Below are positions 11,941 through 23,064 of a stretch of 64,000 bases of DNA, one piece after another. Position 1 is the first letter of the stretch. Each line of letters starts with the position of its first letter. The position numbers were made by a program, and so were the translations under genes. The stretch covers positions 50,255,363 through 50,319,362 of the forward strand of contig NC_061865.1 of NCBI RefSeq assembly GCF_907164915.1. The letters run 5' to 3'. Origin of the DNA: Impatiens glandulifera (lineage: Eukaryota; Streptophyta; Magnoliopsida; Ericales; Balsaminaceae). A model generated the notes under the pieces. The model worked only from the letters and a program-made list of their open reading frames with translations. It had not been told where the DNA came from and made no database searches.

Positions 11941-12702
11941 TTTGTATATTAAGGATTTTTTAAAATAAGTATAATATTAATATTATTTTAATTTTACAAA
12001 AGTATTATCTATATATAATAATAATAAATTGAATTTTTATTCTAAATATTTATTTATATTGATACAAATCAATGTAAATTATATATCATTCAATTTTAAA
12101 ATATGATATATATATATATATATATTTATTTATTTATTTATTTATTAGTAGATAAAAGATATTCCAATTAATTATAGTATTTATAATTGATATTATTTTT
12201 TATCATATTTTTTATATTTACAAGATTATTAATTTTTGTATCTAATTTTTTAAAATTAAATAAAACTAACGTTTCACCCTACAGTCATATCCCCTCCGAA
12301 TCTTACCCTATCGTAGACTCTCGATAAAATAATATTCGATAAAATTATTACCCCGATAAAATAATAAATTCTTACCGTCTCAACTCGGGCCGAATAGTTA
12401 AAGTAATAATTTCGATAAATTTATTAAGTAATATATTTTTTTGGCGCATATAGGTTCCAACCGATATAAAAAGTAATAATATACTATTTTTTAAATAATT
12501 CAGAATACCTTAGTGTACCTTAATGAAATATGAGTCTACCGTTGTCTGCTTTGTATGGAATTTATATCCATTTAAATATCATCTTTCACTTTATTCAAAT
12601 CTTTATGAAGTTGTGGAGTACTTCTATCAAATTGTAGGAGAAAATCACTAAGTTTTATTGCTGCTCTAATTGCTTCTCTGCGAGAAACAGGACCCAAAAC
12701 AC
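11941..12702 (-). repeat. H1 repeat, inverted copy in spacer
   Basis: This is the reverse complement of 939-1704 with very few changes (for example the position paired with about 1150, and TA-run length). It carries the pogo transposase tail (LGPVSRREAIRAA..., ending at 12572) without the upstream transposase. It is cut at GTGTTTTGGG by the NF-YA fragment, so it is the derived copy. Confidence 0.9.
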
Positions 12703-12815
12703 ATGCTCTGAGAAGACCTAGAGGTTGTGGAGGGCGTTTTGTGAATACAAAGAAGACAGACAATATGCAAAAAGATGGAACGCCTCCTCCTCCTGATAAT
12801 GCAACAATACCGAAA
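12702..12815 (+). pseudogene. NF-YA (CBF-B/HAP2) exon fragment
   Basis: The plus strand reads 38 codons beginning HALRRPRGCGGRFVNTKK and ending DNATIPK. The opening is the DNA-contacting half of the conserved NF-YA core (R-R-x-R-G-x-G-G-R-F), the CCAAT-recognising part of the nuclear NF-Y trimer. The rest resembles the variable C-terminal tail. Upstream core sequence and all other exons are missing, so it is a captured scrap and not a gene. The frame stays open through the junction into the right arm and stops at about 12868, which is chance. It is joined directly to truncated H1 on one side and palindrome arm on the other. Confidence 0.85.
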
Positions 12816-14344
12816 TCTACATCAGTTTTGGATTATACAAATTCTTTTATAAAATTTTAAATTAAAACATTTAATACTTATTCATATAATTATATTTAAA
12901 AATGAATATAAATAAATTATGATGACATAAATTATATTTAATATAAATCTTATTTATAATTATTAAAATATTATTTATTTATTATATATTTTATATAATT
13001 TTAGTTCATGATTATTACAAATTATTATATATTTATTTTTGTCTACAAAGTAAGTTACAAACGAAGTGATGTTATGTTGTTTGTAGATATTATAAGTTTA
13101 TAGAATTAGTCTCAATTTCATCTACTCTTACAAAAGAAATTGGCAAGTGTTTTGGCCTCTTTACAGCTAATATTAGTAGTTGATTACGATTTATGGCTCT
13201 CCAAGAAGGTCGGTCCAATTTATAAATAAATGGAATTAGGTCTTAAAGTTTACAATTTCTTTTATATAATTTAAGATCTATTTTAAATAGTTAAAAAATA
13301 TTATTTAAAATTCAAATTTGTATCGTTTTATTAAATTAAGCTTGAACTTTAAATTGAGTCCTATTTAGCTCCAACTAAAAAAAATAAATAAAATTATTAT
13401 TTAAGACATTATGACAAAAGAAAGAAAGTCCATATTTTTTAACATAATGTTTTTTTTCATAACTAATTTATCACATTTAAAGAATTAAAATAACAAATAA
13501 TATTTTTTCAATTTATTAATTATTCTCCTATTGTAACCCCGAAAAAACCGTTTGTATTAGGTTTATGTAAAAAGCTCAAGGTTTGAGAAATTCAATATTG
13601 GTTTGAGTGTTAAGAATTTTTTTTTAAAATAAAACATTATTTTTAAAAGATGTCATTGTTTCCTTGCAACGTTTTTAAATTAATTAAAAAACAATAATTT
13701 CGATATTCAATTTTAAATAATTTAGAGATTTACTGTAATTAAATCATAATTTTATTTTTCAAATTTTTTTAGTTTAAATTAATAAAACATAATTAATTTA
13801 ACATATTATTTATTTTGAAATATAGTCGCCAATTAAATTTTGAAAACCAATAAAAGTTGTTTACGTATACAAACGTATTGACTAGAGTTTTCTTTTAATT
13901 CATAGTTTGGTGATACTCGAGAAAAGGCTTTCACGCTTCATCTTCCGTACCCGTTTTAAAAACGGTCTCAACTTATAAAGTTGGTTTTTGAAAATCATAT
14001 GTATAAAGTTTGAGTTTTAACCGTTTATTCTTCTGGTCATAATCATGTTTCTAGGTTTAGCGTTATTTAAAGTATTGAAATATCAATATTTAAATTTTGG
14101 TATCTGTTGCGGATGATAACTATGGAGGAGATACCTGAAGAATGAATATCAGTCATTTTTAAAGATAATAGGGTTTAGAAATAAACATCAAACAAGCCTT
14201 TGTCAAAATATTTTTGTGGAAATATCCCAAAAATATTTAAAATGTATTTTCTAATTTTTCGGGATTTTTAGAGAATGTTTTGCAGTCCCAAAATTATAAA
14301 AATAATTTTGGATTTTGAAAAGTGTAACCAAACAGGCCTTAGGA

Positions 14345-14910
14345 CCGGAGTCCTAAGCCTAGGGTTCATTTTTATCGGTTGAGATCAAAAGACCCTCGGT
14401 CCGGGTCGAGTCTCAAGATCTTTGTCTAAGGATTGAAGTCCCTCGGTCGGGGTGCTAAGGACTCTTTGTCCTTGGCTAATATTACCGGTCTAGGTTTATA
14501 AACTTATCGGTACTAAGATAACCTTGGGCTAAGTTTCTCGATCGAGGTGTATAAACCTCTCGGTCCTAGGCTAGCTCTAAGCTAAGTCCTTCGTTCTTAA
14601 GTTCGGGAGCTCTTAGTCCTAAACTTGGGATTCTCGGTCCTAAGGTCAGATCTCTTGGTCTTAGGGATAGCACTCTCGGTCCTAGGGTTAGGAGTATCGA
14701 TCCCAATTTTAGAACTCTCGGTCCTAAGTGAAAATCTTCGGCCGGATATCTCGGTCCTGGCTCAAGAACATCCGTCTTAGGTCTCAGTCCTAGCTCAAGA
14801 ACATCAGTTTTATGCCTCAGTCCTAGGTTCTATTTTCTCAATTCTAGTCTCGATCTAGATCGATGATCCTCGGTCGGATCTCTCGGTCCTAGCTAATGAG
14901 CCTCGGTCCT
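14345..14910 (-). repeat. Degenerate GGACCGAG minisatellite, right arm
   Basis: Reads as CTCGGTCC units on the plus strand. Same array as 9835-10400, with at least one substitution (14831). Confidence 0.8.
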
Positions 14911-15728
14911 TAAGAACTCAAAGTGCATATTTTTTTATTCATTTTTAGCTATGATTATTTGATCTAAGAGTTTGGGTAGCTTCACAAAGCTCCAAGGAAA
15001 ATGTTGATCATCATCTCAATGTATCAATCGACTTAGATGATGATCAATTTGTTCAAAGCAATTTATGATCAAAAATCGGCTTTTTGATTTTAAAATTATT
15101 TTGAAGTGTAAGGAGATATCCAATAGCTTCCTTATAATGCATATATTTGATTGGTACCAAAACAAGAATATTAGATGTTCGTTTTGACCAATTCAAGAAC
15201 TCAAAATTTTCAATTTATTTTGAAAATTTAAATTTTGATCAAACATGATCTAAAAGTTGTTCAGCATCATTACAATCATGTTAGGAAGTTTTATGGGTTG
15301 TGATTCAATATAATTAACCCAAGAACAACAAACTCGTTTTTTAAATTTTAAAAATTCAAATTTGGTTTTTGTTATTTAAATCGATTGATCGGTTCTATCA
15401 TATCCAGATAGTTTCTAAATCATCTAGGGATGAATTTTCAACCCTAAAACACCATAAACAGTAAACATACAAGCCTATGTAGTTTAAAATATAAAAATTT
15501 CAAATTCAAACTGTAAATATTGAAGTAGATGGTGATTAGAACCTTACCAAGGATTGGAGAACACTCATTGATCCATAGGGAAGCTTTTTGGATGCTTAGA
15601 TCCAAACTTTAAGTCTCAAACAGAAAGTTTGAAAAATCTGAAAGCTTCAAACTTTAATGACGAATTTTAATTTTTTTCGATTTGGAGGGTGTTAGATAGT
15701 TCTTTGGCTTCAGAATAATCCATATGAG

Positions 15729-15737
15729 CTATTTATA
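15729..15737 (-). promoter_or_regulatory. TATA box of LTR-like segment B, right arm
   Basis: CTATTTATA on the plus strand is the reverse complement of TATAAATAG. It points towards the spacer, convergent with the left-arm promoters. Confidence 0.45.
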
Positions 15738-17207
15738 TCTGCTCAAGGTCGGTTGGAGGAGCCAAGTGGGATAAATCAGCCAAAACCATTAATGGTGTTT
15801 TGGTTGTTCTTTAGTCAACTAGCCGGAGTAGGCAATGACGATGCCTACTTTTGTAGGGAGAATGATCATCATCTTAGGATGATCATTTTGGGCTTTGAAT
15901 TAGTCAATTTAGTGGACCAATGGTTGAGTTCTAAAAAGACTCAACACGGATCTTCAGAGCTTATCCACTCTAGCGTCGCGTTGGAGATGAAGGTGGCATT
16001 AAAAACGACGTTTATTTGAGCGTCTTCGGGCATTCCGTCCAGCGTTATTGCTTTTGGGCGGTCCATTAACATCCTGACTAATGGGGCGTTAGCCGTTCTA
16101 CTATGGCCCGGACACGCGTTGCTTTGGCTACAACCGGCTACACTGTTCTTTCTTGGGCGCTAAATAAAAATTCAGCGCTCATCCGATAGTCCTGGCGTGC
16201 GCTGCAACTAATTCCTTTAGTTTCGGCCATATATATATTAAATACTTAAGATTTATTTGAAATTAATTTTTCTTTCACCAGTTTGACTTTAATTTTAATC
16301 TTTTTAAATACACAAAATATTAAATAAACATGACAATTATTTTACCATTTTTTTTTATATATTTTTAGAATTTAAATAAATATTTTGTTTTTAGATGAAA
16401 TGGATAAAAATTCATCAAAATTATTTATTTTTGTCTTTTAATTTTTTCTAAAATTATTTTGAGATAATATTGGTATAACATTTATCCCAAATAATTTTAT
16501 TTCTTATTTTGACCCTAACCTTTAATTAATTTGATTAATTAGTATAATAATTAATCATAATTAATTGTTTTAAATAGGTTTGATCATGGGTTAATTATTT
16601 TGATTTTTTTTATTAAAATTATTCTTAAAAATTATTTTAATATTATAAATTGAAGTGTCAATTTTTAATTCTTACACATCCATTACACATTTTTTCAAGA
16701 TATTTAAAACTATATTCGACAATTTTAAATGTGTATATTAAAACATAAATACATTCAAATTAGTATAACATACACAAAAAAGTTAATAAATAAATATCAA
16801 TTATATCTCTCCAAATTTGATCTTTAAACTTTTTTTTTCCACCCAAATCAACTTCTTCGATAAATTAGATTAAATAAATCTCGAAAACAACTCAATTATA
16901 AATATATATTCAAAAACAACTTTAAATATCCATTCATTTTAAAAATTAATTAAAAAAATAATTAAAAATTTTAAAATAAGAAGATAAAATAAGAAGACGT
17001 GTGTAAGAAGGTGAAGACCCGAGGGGTCCAATTCGTTTATTTTAAAACTATTTAAAGGGAAAATTAATGAAAAATAATTAAGTAATTTTATTGACTATCA
17101 AATTTCATAATTTACCTCTTTTTTATTTTTAAATAGACGAGGGTTTGAAATAATAATTTTGATTTAAATTCAATTAATTAATTAATGGTTTAAAAAGTCA
17201 GTCACTT

Positions 17208-19440
17208 GTAAACGAGGATTATTTTACGTGTATAAACGTAATTTTATCAAAGATTTCTCCTATGATCGATGTTTGTTGATACTCGATTAAAAGTTATCAC
17301 GCTATGAGCTTATGCCTTCCCTACCCGTTAAATCTACTCCACAAAATTTTAACTTTTTATTTAGAAATTTAGTTCCTTACATTTGTTTTTGTCCAATTAT
17401 TTTTCATAATTTAGGTATATATTTAAATTTAATATTTTAAAATAAAAATTTATAACTGTGATTGATGTCAAAAATTATAAAATATGTGAAAATGTCAATT
17501 AAAAATATTAGAAATTAAAAATAAATTTAAATAGACCCTTTCTTAGAATAATCTTAAGAAGAAGAATCTTTTATAAAAATATTCTAAAAAAAATTGTTTT
17601 CTATGCTGAAAGCAATCAGACCTTTGGCTTGGTGGACTGCAGGTTCACGGAGCGCAGTTTAGAAGTGTGCTTGGCCAGATGACTGATGAGGCATGCATTG
17701 TGTCTGGATCGGTTCAACGGTTGGTCAGCAAAGGGCGGGTCGTGTGCAGATTGAACGAGCGAGGCACGAGTTGACTAGTGTGTAGGGAACGGGTTTTTGA
17801 TCGAGTTCCTATGTTGTCTTCAATCTCCAGATAGCCTTTGTGCAAGTTTTGAGCTTTCAGCTAACCGTGATATAAATAGGTAAAAAAAAATCAGATTTCG
17901 AGTTTGAAGATTTTAGATTAGGATTTTAGGTGTTTTAAAATTGAATACATCCATAAAATCATAACTAACTAAATATTTCAAACCATTTTTAAATTTGAAA
18001 TTTCAAGCTTTGTTTTGAAAATTCTAATTTTAGACAAACATTGTCTTATTTGCTTTGGAATAAATCTAGAAATATTCCTAACACTGTTTAAAATACATTA
18101 AGAACATTTTGGTGTCATTTTTCTATGATAATCTGAAGTGATCAACGAAGCTTCAACATAAATAGGTAAAAAAAACATAGATTTCAAGTTTGAAGATTTT
18201 AGATTAGGATTTTATGATTTCAATAGCTTCATTATGTGTTTTAGAATTGAATCCATCCATAAATAATAACTAACTAAATGTTTCAACCATTTTTAATTTG
18301 AAATTTCAAGCTTTGTTTTGAAAATTTTAATTTTAGACAAACAATGTATTATTTGCTTTGGAATAAATCTATAAATATTTCTAACATCATTTAAAATGCA
18401 TTAAGAACATTTTAGTGTCACTTTCCTTGAGTTAAGATTCAAGAACAAAAAATTCGATTATAGAATTTTTAATTTTAAAATTATGTTTGTCTAATTTAGC
18501 TTGTTTTGTTTGATTTTTTTTTCAACCGATAGTTTGTAAATGATTTTAGGAATAATTTCAAATCAAGAAATAATAAAATTAAAAATTGTATTGAAAAAAA
18601 TTCAATCTAAAATTTTAAAAAATTTATAATTTTATTTCTAACATGAATTATGATATGAACAAAAGCTTAGTGTGAGTTGAAGAACACTCATATACTTTTG
18701 TTGTTGAAGCTTTAAGTGATTTAGAACCGAGCTTACAAGCTCTGTACAACTTAAAAGCTTGTAAAATTTAATAGTGGATTTTTTGTATGGAGGTTGATTG
18801 ACGACTTGAGGTTGGTGTGTATGCCTCTTTGTCTTGGCCAAGAAAAACTATTTATAGTCCTCTAAGGTTAGTTAGTTGATCAAGTTGATCAAATTCGGGA
18901 CAAAAGTTAACTTTCGTCTTGCCACAAGGGATCACTTGGCTCTTTAAATCGCATCATTTGGTCAAGAAATTAATGGTTTCAATTTCAGTTTTCTTCTTCA
19001 ATTTCGGCCGCCTACAAGTCTATTATAACCTTAAGGACTAGTTTAAATTTGATTTTTTTTTTTTTTGTTTTTATTTTAATCTGAAAAAATACACAAATTT
19101 AATTAATAAACATAAAATTTATATTTTGCCTTTTTATTATTTTTATGTATTTTAGGGCTTTATTTTTAATTATTTTATGATTTAAATGGTTACAATATTT
19201 GTCTAAAATATTTATTTAATTTAAATAAGTTGTAAATTTAATTATTTCAAATTTAAATAAATACAATCATTTATGTAAAATATTTATTTAATTTGTATTT
19301 AATTATTTTAGATTTATGAATATAATTATTTATCTAAAATAATTGTTTTATTAGAGAGTTTATTAACTAAAATATTATTTAAAGACTTAAAATTTATTAA
19401 AATTTTATTAAATTGGATAACTAAAATTTCGGTGTCTACA
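17208..19440 (-). mobile_element. LTR-like segment A, right arm
   Basis: Mirror copy of 5306-7538. It ends on the plus strand with GGTGTCTACA at 19440. The TATA box is at 18848-18856 on the minus strand. Confidence 0.5.
18848..18856 (-). promoter_or_regulatory. TATA box of LTR-like segment A, right arm
   Basis: CTATTTATA on the plus strand, the mirror of 5889-5897. Transcription from here would run towards the spacer. Confidence 0.5.
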
Positions 19441-19743
19441 ATGGGCGTTTTGTCCATTTGAAAAAAAGTCAAATAACTAAAATTTTGATGATATAATTCT
19501 CATATGACACAATTTAAAAGTTGAGCTCTATTTAATAAATAGAATACAAGTTCAAGCTTTAAATAATAATTCAGTTTCAATATGATATTTTTTTTTTACT
19601 TTAATATCCAAATTAGTATGTTTTTTTACTTAAATATATATAAATTCATATTTTAGTTATAAATTAGTGAAGTCTGTATCTAATCAAATTAAGTATTAAA
19701 TTCAATAAGTATTGGCTTAATTAATAAGTTTTATTATAAATTA

Positions 19744-22465
19744 CTAGCAAAAAGTCCGTGCGTTTGCACGAATGTAAGTTAACACATATATTAACTAAAA
19801 AACTTGGAAAATAAAATTAAAAATCAACGTCGAAATGCCACTAAATGCTTGTAGTTGCTACTTAAATCTACCATTCAAATTTATTTCTTTGTATTATTTT
19901 TTGTAAATTCTAATATAAATAGATATTATAATAGTTAGTCTAAGTTGTAAATATAAAAAAAAATATAAGATGAAATAAGAAGTGGAATGAATATCGATAA
20001 TTTGACAATATTTTTTATTACATTTTTTTAAGGTTGTAAGGATCGTAATTGGACACAACACAAGGAATCAGAAGTTCTAATTTCTCAAAATTTATGACTA
20101 TAAATATCATTTAAAAGTCCTACCAATTTGAGACTATAAATATCAAACAAAAGTCTTATTCATAGTGTCGATCATCCGATAAGAATTTAGTAGTTCTACA
20201 CATTCAAACAATAAAATTGTTGTTCGAAATTTCTCTTTTTATGTTTTGCAGATAATTTCATTTTAAATGGAATAGATGAAAAAGTAATAGAGAATAAAAA
20301 GTATAATATCAAAAGGCTAAGAATTTGATAATATTCTCAATAAACATCTTATTATTTCAATTTCATATCAACAAAATATAGAATAGTGACAAAAAAATAA
20401 ATAAGTTTATTACCAAATTTAAAGAAAAATACATATATAAATATCAAAATAATGTAAATATTGAACAACCACCAATATAACATTAAAGTTAAAATATGTC
20501 AAAAAATAATAATAATAAAAATAAAGTATCAATTGTTTATGAATTTACTTGTACCACCTAACAATTTGTCTAAAATTTTGTAAGATGAAACTTATTTTTT
20601 TGTTGGTGTCGAAATACTTATAATCTAATTTCCATAATATTTGCATTAATTAGTTATAAATTATGACTGAAGGAGTTTGTTTTATTTTATGTTAATTATT
20701 TGAATAAATTAATAATATATATGAATTGAAGGTTGTAATAATATTAATATCTGTTAATTTTATTTCTATTAATTAGTTATAAATTAGAATGAAACTGAAT
20801 GATTTATTACGTTAGTGAATTAATATTAATATTTAATGCAAATCTCAAATGATTTATTATCCATTAGTGTGAACATATTCAATGTAATATAAGTATTTTT
20901 TACAATTTAAATCTTCTAAATAGTTTTCATAATTAATATTAATATTTAATACAAATCTCAAATGACTTTTTAATGAGAAGGGTTTATTTTATTTGAATTT
21001 TTTATAAATAATCAAATTATTTAGATGAAATATTTAATAAAAAATATTAATATATATAGATGGTAGGTTATATTTATTGAGTTTATTTTTATTAACATTT
21101 TTTTAATAAAAATAGGAGTATCAAAAACTAAAATATACCATAAAATTAGTAGATAAAAATAGTAGTTGCACAATAAAATTAAATTCATAAAACACATTAT
21201 TATTTCATTAAAATTATGAGTATTAAAAAAATTATTCCAAGTTAGTGTATACATAAGAAATTTAAAGCTAAACACAATTATCTCAAAATTAAAATATTTT
21301 AAGTAAACAAACATTTAGACAATAGCTTGCATCTAGAAGTATAATGACATATAATGACTGAAAGTACCTGAAATAAACCAAATAAAATCAAGAATTAATG
21401 TAATAGAAAAATTAAAAAATCTTTTTACAAATGAATTTTATGATAAAATGATTTAAATTTCACTTGACTTACCAATGCTCACACCTTCAGGCATGATAAC
21501 ACGATTATCACAAAAAACAACTTTGCATAACCATGATAGCACCATTATCGCCAAAACCTAATAAAAAAATCAAAGTTGTTTAATCTTGAATCCAATGAAC
21601 CCATCATCTTCATCAAAACATCAATTGAAATATTAAAAATCAACATATTAAAGTGATGACTAAAAGGATTTGAAATTAAGCAAACAAATCGGGAATTATT
21701 ATATATATATATATTATTATATATATATATATATATATATTCTTTAGATAACTTTACTCTCATCTGTTTTTAAATAACAAAATAAGACTTAAGGAGAGAC
21801 GAAACATAATAGAGAAAAAAAGTTATATTTCAAGAACTAATAAAAATAAAAATATATGATAAGAAGTTTAGACTTGAGCTCAAAAGTTCATACCACATTA
21901 CACAAATATGGATCTTCTTAGAAATAACTGAAAGCCTCGTTCTCCCTATGAAAATGACAACATTTATCTTCTTAGATCTAAGCCTGAGAATGAAAGAAGA
22001 GAGAGAAATATATATATTTAAGAAAGAGAAAATACCTATGAAAGAAGAGAGAGAAATATATATATTTAAGAAAGAGAAAATACCTAATGATGATGTTGAT
22101 CATTTTGGAGAGATGTGATTAATATATATAATATTTTAGACGAGAATCATTAGGTTTATTTTTAAAATAATTAATAAAAAAATATTAATATGTATGTAGA
22201 TATATAAAAGAGTAACAGACATAGAATAATTAATGACGAAAGTTAATAGAATTGATGAAAAAATATATTTTATATATTATTAGTGTGAATATATATATGG
22301 TAAGGGATAGAAAAACAATTAATTGATAAAGATAAATGAAGAGAGAGAAATATATATATATATATCTAAGAAAGAGAAAATACTATGATGATGATGTGAA
22401 TAATTTTGGAGAGAGCGTGATGTACACCTCCAACTTTTTAAATTAAGCGTTATTAGATATATAGA
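19744..22465 (-). mobile_element. Non-autonomous Helitron, right-arm copy
   Basis: On the minus strand it starts TCTATATATC at 22465, preceded by CCTAA. The hairpin is at 19757-19770 and CTAG at 19744-19747. A second upstream 5' unit extends it to 23035. It is likely the donor of the left copy. No Rep/helicase frame is seen. Confidence 0.8.
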
Positions 22466-23064
22466 TTAGGTTGTCATTGTGGTTGGACTGCCTCAAGCCT
22501 CGTTCTCCCTATGAAAATGACAACATTTATCTTCTTAGATCTAAGCCTGAGAATGAAAGAAGAGAGAGAAATATATATATTTAAGAAAGAGAAAATACCT
22601 ATGAAAGAAGAGAGAGAAATATATATATTTAAGAAAGAGAAAATACCTAATGATGATGTTGATCATTTTGGAGAGATGTGATTAATATATATAATATTTT
22701 AGACGAGAATCATTAGGTTTATTTTTAAAATAATTAATAAAAAAAATATTAATATGTATGTAGATATATAAAAGAGTAACAGACATAGAATAATTAATGA
22801 CGAAAGTTAATAGAATTGATGAAAAAATATATTTTATATATTATTAGTGTGAATATATATATGGTAAGGGATAGAAAAACAATTAATTGATAAAGATAAA
22901 TGAAGAGAGAGAAATATATATATATATATATATCTAAGAAAGAGAAAATACTATGATGATGATGTGAATAATTTTGGAGAGAGCGTGATGTACACCTCCA
23001 ACTTTTTAAATTAAGCGTTATTAGATATATATAGATTAGGTTGTCATTGTGGTTGGACTGCCTC
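22466..23064 (-). repeat. Outer duplicated Helitron 5' unit, right arm
   Basis: It contains the outer 5' end at 23035, flanked by 29 bp of spacer (23036-23064) identical to the spacer between the units (22466-22494). Beyond 23064 the sequence (ACTTGTTGGGC...) is single copy. Confidence 0.8.

Larger units (their letters stand above)
11930..12816. other. Palindrome spacer
   Basis: The 887 bp between the arms comprise 11 bp (11930-11940), an inverted H1 copy (11941-12702) and an NF-YA exon scrap (12702-12815). Read on the minus strand, the join at 11941/11940 is continuous: ...AATATACAAA then TGTTATTAATA then CTACATCAG. This is what the left insertion site would look like without the Helitron. 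Confidence 0.85.
13830..16596 (-). mobile_element. LTR-like segment B, right arm
   Basis: Mirror copy of 8150-10915, with the TATA box at 15729-15737 on the minus strand. The 88-codon plus-strand frame at 15753-16019 lies in the LTR promoter-proximal region, is duplicated in the left arm, and has no recognisable domain. Confidence 0.45.
12817..23035 (-). repeat. Right arm of the 10.2-kb palindrome
   Basis: The mirror image of 1705-11929. It is probably the source copy, because on its outer side the 29-bp pre-Helitron spacer sequence (23036-23064) is retained and continues into unrelated flank. Contents on the minus strand, from the outer end: Helitron with duplicated 5' end (23035 to 19744), LTR-like A (19440 to about 17208), LTR-like B (about 16596 to 13830), minisatellite (about 14345-14910). 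Open frames here duplicate those in the left arm and do not look genic. Confidence 0.95.

Noticed and set aside
939..12702. H1 pair as terminal inverted repeats of one large DNA transposon
   Set aside because: The left copy is continuous with pogo transposase and the right copy with NF-YA. There are no matching outer ends or target duplication. The Helitron read-through model explains both copies and the arms together.
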